A program made the position numbers and the translations under genes. A DNA stretch of 64,000 nucleotides from Acheta domesticus (lineage: Eukaryota; Arthropoda; Insecta; Orthoptera; Gryllidae), in NCBI GenBank assembly GCA_031308135.1, contig JAHLJT010000631.1, forward strand, positions 261,534,925-261,598,924, read 5' to 3'. Under the pieces are notes generated by a model, which ran no database searches, had not been told where the DNA came from, and worked only from the letters and a program-made list of their open reading frames with translations. Numbering within the stretch: the first letter of the stretch is position 1; each line of letters opens with the position of its first letter. This document shows, piece after piece, positions 48,101 through 60,100 of the stretch.

Positions 48101-51100
48101 ATGAACTTCATGTGCTGTAAAGCTCAGTCCTGTGATTTTCATAGAATTGGAAAAAAACTTACATATACCTAGTAGAAGGACCGCCATTTGTCATTTTGAC
48201 ACATTACACATTTCCACGTCTTGCTATTTCATTTTTGTCTCATACTTCCGTTTCCTAAAGGAAGTAGTATATCTCTAGTTTTCAGATTGATAATAACATT
48301 GATGCCTTCTTGAAATTCGATGCAATATGATAAAGATCCGTTAGATATCGCTGGAGACATCCTGTTCTTCTCGAATGAACAGTAGTTGTTACAGAGAACT
48401 TTTCGTGTGCAGAGCATGCAAGCCGTGAGTGTGAATGAAACTTTGCCTAATGAGTAAAGAAAAATGGTACTGAGGGTACAATAAATACTTCTTGAACTTT
48501 AACATCTTACTAAAGAAGACAGTGAAGGTGTCGATGACAGAAATGGAGACATTTCTGAGGAAGAAAATGAAGAAGAAGAAATTTCAATATTATCCGGGAT
48601 GTAGGAAAAGCAGCTCAGTGAGTGAGGGGGGAAGGGCTTGAACGTGAACTGCAATAACTTTTTTCTTCTGTGTCCCTGGCAGAAAAGCCCAATAAGAATA
48701 AAATAAGCTTCGTAGGTGTAATGAGAAGGAATCAGCAAGATCTGATACCTGTAGCAAAAACACTCAAAAAATCAAGTAGTATCATTCTCAGTGTCAAAAA
48801 TCAAGTAGTATCTCAAAAACGGCAGTAGTATCATAGTAAATTTTATAAATTTGGACAAACAAAACTTTGGTCAAACTCTCACAGATTAGAAGGGCAAAAA
48901 GAATAAAAATGTTCTAACCCTGATCACCTTATATGGCAGCATCAGCACAAAGAACACCGGGAAAAAGAAGCCGAAGAGGTTTTTTATAAAAGAAAAGGAG
49001 GAATAGATACATTATATCAGATGTTCGTATGCATACAGTGCACGCAGGGACAAGGAGATAGCCAGTTCACATCTTATTCAAGATCCTAGTTGTCTCAACA
49101 GCAAATGCGCTAATATTGTTCAAGAAAGTTGCAAGAGAAACATAAGTAGAAGGCAATAGATTCACAGGATAATAGTCGAAATATTACATGAAAATGTTAA
49201 ATCTTACCCTTCATAGTTGATAAAAAGCACAGTTACACCTAGTCATATGAAAAGGAAGCATTGCCAAAGAGAAAGCAATTGTAACTGCTTAACTTCCAAT
49301 GCATTTTGTATGACTTGAAAGTTTGTTTACGGAAAATGCTGTGAGAAACAAATCAATATGCTAACACTGCGTTTAATTTTTTTTCTTTCTGCATAAATAT
49401 GAACATTAACTTTTTATAAACTAACAAATATATGTTAATGTTTCATTCATTGCTCAGTATTCTCTCTATTATTTCAAGTTCTGTAAAAGTTTTTACAATT
49501 TAATATTGAATAACTTCAAACATTTTGAAATATAATGTATTAAAATGTTCCAGAAATACAAGCATTTATTTATTTATCCACTTGGCATCATAGTACGTGA
49601 GAAAAATATATAATATTAGCTTTTTAAATGCTCAGGAGATCATGTGTCAAAATGACACACAACGGTCCTTATAGGTAGCACGAAATTCCGGTCCTTCTAG
49701 TGTTAAATCATGAAATGTAAGAAGAAGAGTGAAATATAAAATATTTGAAGTAAATAATAAATTATTATTGAAGGTGGACGAATTGCATCTTTTGGAAAAT
49801 AATATTAAATGTTAATATTAAATGTTTTATCTCCCCATGGATTTGATTTTTTGAAATAAACCTTTCAGTATTTAAAATGTTTCTCAAGAATTTATTTTGA
49901 AAAATTTGCAGTTTCTTTGTTAGTTAAAGAAGCATTACATGAAATTGGATGTAGATGGTAAATGAGATATAGATAGTAGAGATGGTCTGATTATTGATTT
50001 ATAAATTGCAATATCAAAATCAATTTTTAATTTGGAATATTTAGCCCATTAATTACAGTGTGTAATTTAGAATTTTTTTAATATGTCTTGTTTGAAATAT
50101 TTTGTGTATGTGCATTCCATGTGAAGTGTCGATCTAAGTATAAAACTAAATATTTAAGTGCGATATTATCTAACCAAGGAATAAAAATATTCTTATAAGA
50201 GGTGCGGGATTGAGTTATCTACAAAGAGTAAATAATTTTGCTTGTGTTTTAGTAGAGTTAATTTTAGTAATGGAGAAAGAATAGTGCCTTGAGGAATACC
50301 TGAATTTAAAAGAAAAAGAAGAATTAAAGGGCAGTAGAAAAAGAAGAGTTAATTTTAACTATAAATGTTTGTAAAGAAAGAAAATATTTATTTATATTTT
50401 AATTAAATCAATATCAATAGTATATAGACTATATAAAAGACCAGAATGCCATTTTCTTTTGTAAGCTTGAGTGTGATCAAGAAAAAGTGCAATTACATGT
50501 TCTTGTTTATTTGCTATTAATTCAGAAACATGTAGATGTTGATGGGATGTAGAGTATTGAGATTGATAATTTGATAATATGTTCATTGATGAAATATAAT
50601 TTAGAAAATGAGAACATTCTAACTTTTGCAAAATTTTGGATAAGGAGAATAAAAGACAAATTGAGCCTTAACTTGAGGCATTGTGGGGATCTGTACTAGC
50701 TTTACAAATTGAGAGAACATAAGACAATTTCCAGAATTGTGGGAAGAATGTTAGATGAAACATAGCAATAAAAATACAATTTAATTGGATTCTTATTAAA
50801 AGTCTACGTTTTTAACATATTATTAGTTATTTTATTGAATTCAGAAGCTTTATGAACTTTTAATTTATGAATGACATCACAAACTTCTTTGGGACTTACT
50901 TTTATTCTGAAAGGAACAGTAGGAGGATGAAATAAATGATTGTATAAAATTATTGAAATTATTATGTATACTTGGATTTGGAGTAAATGAGTCTTGATAA
51001 TGGTCAGAAATTACAATTGCTTTTTGTTCATCTCTTAATGCAGATGTAAATCATGATTTAGAATAGGAATTGAAGAAAAAGATTTAGTCTATTTTTTAAC

Positions 51101-54100
51101 ACTAGACCATTGAGGTCTACTATTAGGATATATTTTCTCTATATAATTTTGAAAATTTTCTGATTCATATTTGTCCAATTTAATTTTATTTGTAGATTAT
51201 TTGTTATATTTTTTAATATCTGGCCAATGAGTTTGTTGCCAGAATCTTTTAAGATTATGTTTGGATTTGATAAGATTTAATATATTTGAAGGGAGGGATC
51301 AGGAGTATATGTATGATTTAACATGAATAGAAAATTGTTGAAATGCATTTTGCATTATAGATATTGGTAAATTTCTTTAATTCAATATCAGATTTTTTAG
51401 TAGAAATTAAGTTATTTGGAGTTTTGTAAATTACAATAATCCCAGTTGATATATTTATTAAAGTAGAACAATAATCATTCAATAAGGAAGATTCAAAACT
51501 AATTTTCATTGGAAGATGATCAGAATGAAGTTCAGATAATGGTGATTGACAAAACTGAAAATTTACATCTTTTGTTATTTTGATATCTATAATATTGAGA
51601 ATAAAATAATTATGATTTGAGAAATATGTTGATACAAATAGAGCATGAATATTTAAATTATTATTTATGCTATATAGTTGTAAACACACATATTAAGGAT
51701 TTGTTGTATGACAACCCCAAGAAATGTTTTTGCTATTCATATCACCTGTAACAATTCTAGTAATAGTGATTTGAAAAATTTTATTACAAATTTGAGTAGG
51801 AAATGTTTTGTTAGGTTTATAAATCGATTAAATTATGTATAATGAAGATTCAAAGATCCAAAATTTTGGCCCCAAGGAGTGATAATTTGCTTGTTTTGAT
51901 ATTGCTTTTACTCCAGAGAAATGAAGACAGCAAATTTTCAGAAAACAATAACAAAACAATACAACACCAAGAAAGATGGAATTCACTATGCTAAAAGTGA
52001 GAACATGGAACATGAGGGGATTAACCCACAAAGAACTGGAATTAAAAATGGAACTTAAGAAAAGAAAGCAGGACAGAACTGTTATTACTGAAACTAAAAA
52101 GAAAAACAGAGGGTCTGAAGTACTTGATATTATTATTATGGAGTAGAGAAAGTAGAAAATGCCACAGTAGGAGTAGCTTTAGTAGTAAACAAGAAATGGA
52201 AATGTTCTATAGATGAATCTAACTGGATATCCCCAAGACTAATAACAATGAAACTAAAAGTGAACAAACACAAATTAAATATAATAGGAGTACACGCTCC
52301 ACCTGAAGAATGGGCAGAAGAATCTCACTGTTTCTACAAAGATCTAAAACGACTGGTAGACCAAATAATTAAAGATGAGCTCCTCATTATATCAGGAGAC
52401 TTAAATGCCAGCATTGGTGATAATGAAATACCTCCCTGCAAAGACCCAGAGGGGGAAAAACAATAAATGAAAATGGGAAAATGCTACTTAACTTTTTCTT
52501 GTTCAACAACAAATAGTCTTTTCAAACATAGGAAAACCCACAAATTAACTTGGGAAGCAAGAGGCACAAGATCCACTCTAGATTATGTAATAGTCAGCAG
52601 GAACTTATTTAGCTACGTCAAGAATACTAATAATGAATGTCGAGAATGTGAAATAGACACCGACCACTATTTGTGAGAGAGCAAAATTAAACTCACATTT
52701 CAACAAACAAAAACTAAGGAAAATAGAAATAAAATACCCCCAAAATTCAAGATATTCCTTCTAGAATATGGAAGTATCAGAACGTTATAAGACAGAAGGC
52801 TGAGAGAAAAACTACAGAAGGTAGAGAAAGAAAATATTGACCTTTTGGAGTTCACTTAAACAAACTATGAGGTGGGAAAAGAGAGTGTAGGTTTCAAATC
52901 ATTCAAGAAAAATAAATGGTTGAAAATGTGAGACAATGATCTAAAAGAGATGATAAATCAAAAGAAGAAAGCATACAGAACCTACCTCCAAAAACAAACA
53001 GTAAAAAACTAAATGGAATATAAAAGATTATGGGCTTAAGTGAGACACAGAGTAGATTACACAGGAGAGAGGACTGGAGAAAATTTGTTAAAAGCATACA
53101 AAGTGATATATCAAGCCCTCAATGAATGGGTTCAAAGTATTGAAGTTGCTGCACATGAATGTAAATGATAAAATCAGAGTAGATGGCATACCAGAAAAAA
53201 ACTGGATAAAACCCTACTTCACCTTGTGATACAATCCAACCCCCAGATCTAAGTATGTACTGGAAGGAATAAGTCAAATCTCTGACAATGATGAACTAGA
53301 CATCTCACTAAATATAGAAGAATTTGAGGAAGTTATAAGAAAAGCAAAAAATAGGAAAAGCCCTGGAGCAGGTCAACATAGAACTCATAAAATATGGAGG
53401 AAAGGTGCTGAAAGAAATGTTATTAGAATTTTTTAAAAAGTGTGGCAAGAGAAAACAATTCCATTAAAGTGGCAAGAAGGTTTGGTTATTAACATTTACA
53501 ATAAGGGCTCAAAGTAGATCTGTGACAATTAAATGGGCATTACAATGCTATCAACAGCTACTAAGGTATATGTAAATATGCTGAGAACTGACTCAATGAA
53601 ATATGTGAGAATTTCATGAGAGAAGAGCAATGCGGATTCTGAAGGGGTAGAAGCACTAAAGACACCATCATTACATTACAAATGTTAAGACAAAAGAAGG
53701 CAAAGAAATCTTATAATATTAAGAAATCTTTATAATATTTATTGATTATAAAAAGGCTTATGACAAAGTTAATAGACAAAAACTCTGAGAAATACTAGAA
53801 GAGGAGGAAGTTCCAAATCAGTTGCTCAATGGAATACAAAGTCTATACAAGAACTCAAGAATTAAAATACCCTTAAGAGAGGGAAGAAAGTTGGCAGCAA
53901 TAACATCTAACAGTAGCTTAAGGCAAGGATTGGATTGTCACCAATCCTCTTCAGCATTGGATTAACCACTTAGTGAGAAAGTGGAGAAGGAAAGTTAGAC
54001 AAGGAATGCAGATCACTGAAAAGCAGCTCAGAAAACAAAAGAAAATTAGTGGAACAAGTAAATAAATTTGCATACCTCACAAATTCATAAGTGTATACAA

Positions 54101-57100
54101 CCAAACTCAAGAAGACATAGAAAACAAACTTAATAACTACAATAGAATATGTGGAACAATTACGAGACACTATGGCAGAGACGTGGACCTGAAAACAAAA
54201 CTGAAACTCCACAATATAGCTGCTAAACCTAGAATCATGTATGACTGAAACATGGGTAAGAAGAGACAAACAAAATCAACAGGTGGCACATATGCGATTT
54301 CTATGATATATCATGGGAATCACAAGAAGAGATAGACTGAGAAATAAAGACATCAGAAAGAAATTACAACCAAAGGTTTAGTAGAAGACATAGAACAGTC
54401 TCAAAGGAGATGGAAAGATCATTTACAGAGAATGAACAACAATAGATTGTCAAAATTAATCTGGAAGTACAAACCATGAGGGATCAAAATAGAGGCAAAC
54501 GACTAAAGAGGTGGCAATTGCAGGAACACTTGAAAAACTAATAATCTACCAAAAATACTGTTATGAACCAATAGAAACAGGCTGTAAAGCCTAATTTCTG
54601 TTCAGTCCATGATGATGAATATGATGATGATGATAAACTACATAATTAGTTTTATTTAATATTAATTCAAGAGCAATACATTCTAATAGAATGTCTGAAG
54701 AAGGAAAAAAAAAAAAAGGTTTGTTGATGAAATATTTTATTTTTTATTATAATTGTTACTCCTCCAGAATCATGATTGGAAATTCTGTCATTTCTGTAGA
54801 TTTTATAACCCTTAAAATAAAATTTTTCATCAGGAATTATATGAGTCTCTGTAATACTACATGCAACATCAATATTATACATGAATAAGAAGTGCTGAAA
54901 GATATTTTTTTGTCATTTAATACCATTGGATTTCCAATTTAGAATAGTTATATAATTTAGATTAGTAAATAAAGAAATAGTAAGGATGAGGAGAGAAGAT
55001 TTTGTAACAGAGACTGAATTTGTGGAATAACTCAAGCAAATTTTTGATGAACTATAATTGAAATTAGTGTTGAAAAATTTATGTCTTGAGTGTAGAGTAA
55101 GAAATTTAATTATTGTTAGAAGTTTGATGTTGAGAGGGAGCTTCATGGAAAGATTATTTTTGAGACTTAATATTAAAATTATTGACTTCATGAAGATAGG
55201 AAAATTTTAAGAATTTAAATTTGGTTGAAAATTGTATATATGATTAGGTTGATGAGGAGAAAATATTCAAGTTTGGAGTTGGTTGAACTCATCAATTCTC
55301 AGTAAATTTTTCTTCTTTGAGAATTAGCTGTATGTGGACCAAACAAATTGACACGAATAGGAGGAAGAGTTTTAAAATGATTGTAAAGTGAATAATGGTG
55401 CTTTTCTGAACAACTGATGCATTTAGCCTGAGTAAGATTATATCTCTGGCATCTTTTTCATTGGACTGGAGAATCAATTAAAATTTTGGATTAAACTTTA
55501 ATACTGATATGAACAAATTTTTCAAGTTTAAAATTTTGAAGCTTCAGGAGTTTTGAAAAGTTCATCAAAACACTTTTTAATTAAATCATGATTCTTGTTA
55601 AAGAATGTGTGTACTTTTTGTGTAGGATGGTGAAATGTGGTCAGATCATTAAAGATTGAGTAGAATTACCAGTTAGAATGTCTTTGGAAAGAAGCAACAA
55701 TATTTTAATAATAAGATCTTTATATGACTAGTAATGTATATTGTTTGAATATCAAAATTTTTAAAATTCCTGAAGTGTTCTATTGTGTGACGCATAATTT
55801 TAAGAGTACTTTTGAAGGATCTTGTAGAAAAATCATTATGATTATTTGTTGAATGACATTTATTGCACATGAAACACAAGAATGACACAAGAATTGCACA
55901 AGAATGACATTTATTGCACTTATGCATTTCTGAAACTATTGTTGGCGGAATATTGAGGGACCTTGAAGATTGACAAGTGGACCATATTTATTTTGAACTG
56001 ATCTTTGATTTGAATTGATCGAACTGAACTGATTTGAATGAATAGAAGAAGTTGCTGATCTTTTACTTGTTTGTTGAATGTTATAGGAACTTTCTCTTTG
56101 TTTTGAATCATTTTTATAGTGAGGAATGAACATACTTGTGGAAATATCAGTAGTATTAATATAACTTGCATGTTGAAGTTGAGAAGAGCTGGGATTTGAA
56201 GTTTGAAGCAATTGAAGTTCAGGAGGGACACAATTTCTTGTGTCAAGTGATGGAAAAAATTATTTCAGTTTGTAATTTCACTAGCAGACAAAACGTCAGA
56301 TAATAATTGAAGAAGAGCTGAAGAATCGCTAGTTCATACTGTTTATTTTTTGATCTCTGTCAAGCAGATATCCCCACTTCTTAGAAATTCAAAATCAACT
56401 AGCCTGTAATTTTGTACTAATTATGTACTAATTTTGTACCAAAATAAAAAAAATTGTACTTGACTATAAACAATTAAAAAAATACTTCCCAAAGTGGGGG
56501 TGCCAGCTTGACGTCAAGCTAGAACCACCACTTTTCAGAATTTCGAAATCAACTAGCCTATCATTTTCTACTATGTACTATATTTGATACAAAATAAAAA
56601 AAAATGTACTCAACTATAAACTATTAAAAAAGGGTACCAAAGAAGCACTTTTCGCGTAAATTTACGAATTTTTAAAAACCATTTTGAGTCTGACACAATT
56701 TGGCGTTTGTAGACTGTAATATTTCTCTTGGGGGACCAGATACAATTTTGAAATTATTACATGTAAGAGATCACTATAATACCAACGGCAGTATAAATTT
56801 AACTTCGAGATTTGATTCAAAATGTGTTTAAAAAAATCGTAAATTTACAGGAAAAGTGCGTAATTGGCACCCGAATTTTAATTGTTTGTTGATGAGTAAA
56901 AGAATTGTTTGGCACAAAATTAGTTGAAAATGACAGGCTAGTTGATTTTTAATTTATGAAAAGTGACCAGCTTGATCCCCATTTTTGGAAGTCGTTTTCT
57001 AATTGTATGTAGTCGAGTAGATTTTTTTCTATTTTGGTACAAAATTATATGCTGGTTGATTTTGAATTTCTAAGAAGTGGAGGGCCAGCTTGTGGAGGTC

Positions 57101-60100
57101 ATTTTTTGGTAAGTTGGTGGATTAAATACGGACAGTTTATATTATTTAGTATTTGATAATTTTCAGAAATGCTAGCAATATTATGTTGATGAATTTCTTC
57201 AGTATCCTATGAGAATCTGCATTTTTAGTTACGTTTCGAATAATATAACAACGTGATATATTCATTTATTGTTTGAACTGAGAATCTTGAGGTTGAAGGA
57301 ATTCATCAATCATATGAGAAAATAAAAGATTATTCTTTGATTGGTTTGGTTGCATTTAGACACTTTAGAATGGACTAGTGTTCTCAGTGAAATACGTACT
57401 GCGTAGTGGTTTGAATCAAGGTCTGCTTGATTAGTCATTGAGACAGATATTGACATGTCTTTGGAAATGAGAACATCAAGAATATCAGCTATGTTGTTGG
57501 AGTACATTAGATAGTATTCATGGGGCAAGAAATTTCATGTGCGGAGTATACGAGTTAAGTAGATTTTGAAGTTCGTTGCTTACAGGTTTTTCCAGAACGT
57601 TCTCGTTTTGTTCTTGGTATTAAGATAAGGATAGTTGAAGGGACTGGAGCTCAAAAGATGTAAGTGCACTTTATATGACATCGAAAAACTGTGTTCAAAG
57701 TTAAATGACTGTAAAAACTTTTTTCTGAAGGCAATTTATACACAAGCCATTGCAATTTACACACTTCTGGAGGTAGTGGGCAGATGTCGGACGAACGAAC
57801 TGCCAGACGTTTTGCCCTAAACAAATTTTAGGTATCAAGGACCCCCAAAACCTGGAATCCGATCACACTTTAGAGGAAATAAGTTTTTACACATAGGAGC
57901 AAGAATTATCAACGTTTTCGGAATCAAGAGTCTACAATGTTAGTTTTTCGTCTACTTTCGTCGCGCCAATACATTCGTTTTACTACGTTCGTTTTTATTC
58001 ATAAGTACGTAATATGCGAGAATATAAAATCGATACCATGCCATTCCATCGAGTCCAATCAATGTACTTCCGCCTTCGGGTCAATGATTCCCTTCTCGAA
58101 CAAGTTTTTGTACGTTGTCCTTGATCAATTGAGCAAATGCTGAGATGGCCCCTTATTTTGTTTCTGGTCATGAATGAAGCTTCACTATGCTCACGTTTTG
58201 TTGAGCTCTCTTGTTGCTTGTAGTGGTAGGATTAGAGATATGAGTGAATTACTATTTTGTTAGCAATGCAAAAAAATTAAATCTGGATTTCGTTTACCGA
58301 TACAAATAAGTTTTCTGTAACTCGGGAACGAAAATGTCTATTTTTCGAATGTTGCTAAGCTCGTGCTATTTTATATTTTATTATTATTTATTTTGTTTTT
58401 TAAAAATTTTAATAATATTTCAATTATTTATGGTTAAAATGTTGGGAAGGGATTCTAGAACTCAAGGAAATGTGCGCAGATGATCTTCTACCTCATACGT
58501 CACATACAGTTTTTACTGTTTTTCGACTAAATAAAATAAATGCTGTAAGGATGATGAAATTATATCAAACAATGGAATTTTCCTTTATCTTTTTAAATAA
58601 CCCGCCACTTAATTCTCATTTCGATTCGAAATATAAAATAGTTGATCTTCTTCAATTCACAAAATTAAATTACATGGGAAGTATACTACAAGATTGATTG
58701 ATTAAATTATTACAGGTGCGTTAAATTCTGTGTTATATATTCCCGTAAGTGGAGTGCACGTTACATTGGATGGTGGGAGATGGCCATGCCCCTCCTCGAT
58801 TAAGATCCGGTAAAGACCTGCAGGTGGTCAAAAGTCGTCTAAGGGGCGACCGCAAATTAAATGTATTAATAAACTAGACATTTGTGATTGACGAGGTTTT
58901 TGTGAGTCTAGAGGCCAAGGAGATACTATATTCTGTCCAGACGCAAATAGCCTGCATGGTTTGAATGGCTAATGTAATTGCAATCAAAGTCAATCTTTTT
59001 GCAATTGCTTCCTCGTGGCGCCATGGCGGCCAGAGTTGAGGACCTCTGAGGAGGCGAATGTCAATTGCATTTGTGCAATTGTGAGAGCATGTGTGGTAGT
59101 ACAACGGATGTTGAATAAACTATTATAGAACAATAACAGTTTCTTTTGCTCTTAGAATACAATCGTCATCTGCAACTTGCATGCTATACACCATGACAAA
59201 GAGCTGTGGGGTGACCCGGAGAATTTCCGTCCAGAACGCTTTCTAGACGAACATGGAAAACTGAAAAGAGATATCAGTCTACCATTTGGAGCAGGTAGGT
59301 AGCCATAAATCCCATTGAATATTTATTTAGCGATATATAACCTTGGAACCGTTTGAAAATTGAAGCAAAAATCGCATTGATAATTGCAAGATAATACATT
59401 TTGGTTTTAGAATTTTTTATGAGATTGACTGAATGCTTTTCAAACCAAATAGCGGTATCTTAAAATTTTCAGTGTCTAGAAGTTGACTGACATTTTTTTC
59501 AGATATTCGTTGGGTGCAAATTAGTTGACTTGAGTGCACATGAGTTTTGCCATTTTAGAATAGTCTTCTTCGTAAGATAACGTAATACTTTTACAATATT
59601 AAACTTGTCCTGTTCAAATAATATTTGGAAATGAATTGGGCTTCTGATTGGAATGATAAAAAGCAAAGCGTCAAATTAATTTTATTATTGTCGTGTAATT
59701 TATTATTTGCTATCAAATATTACGTTTGTTGTTATTATTATTATTATTATTATTATAATTATTATTATTCCTCCAATTCACGACTAAAGATATTATGAGT
59801 CGGTTTAATATAAAAAATACTCCAGGTTGCAACCAGCTTCCTAAGAAGCAGATCTAGGAACAGTCGGTGCTTATACAACACTGCGCAACATGTGGGCTAT
59901 TCCCAATAATACAACGTTTTGCACTTACCAGTCTTTTGAATGACCTGGAGGTTTAGCCATGCTCTTACACAAATTTTACGGGACAATTCCCAGAGCTCCG
60001 ATAATTACTGGGACGACTTGTGCTTTTACGCCCCACGTTCGACGAATCTCGATTTCCAAACTCTTGTATTGGGGAGTTTTTGCCACCTCGAACTTCAAGC

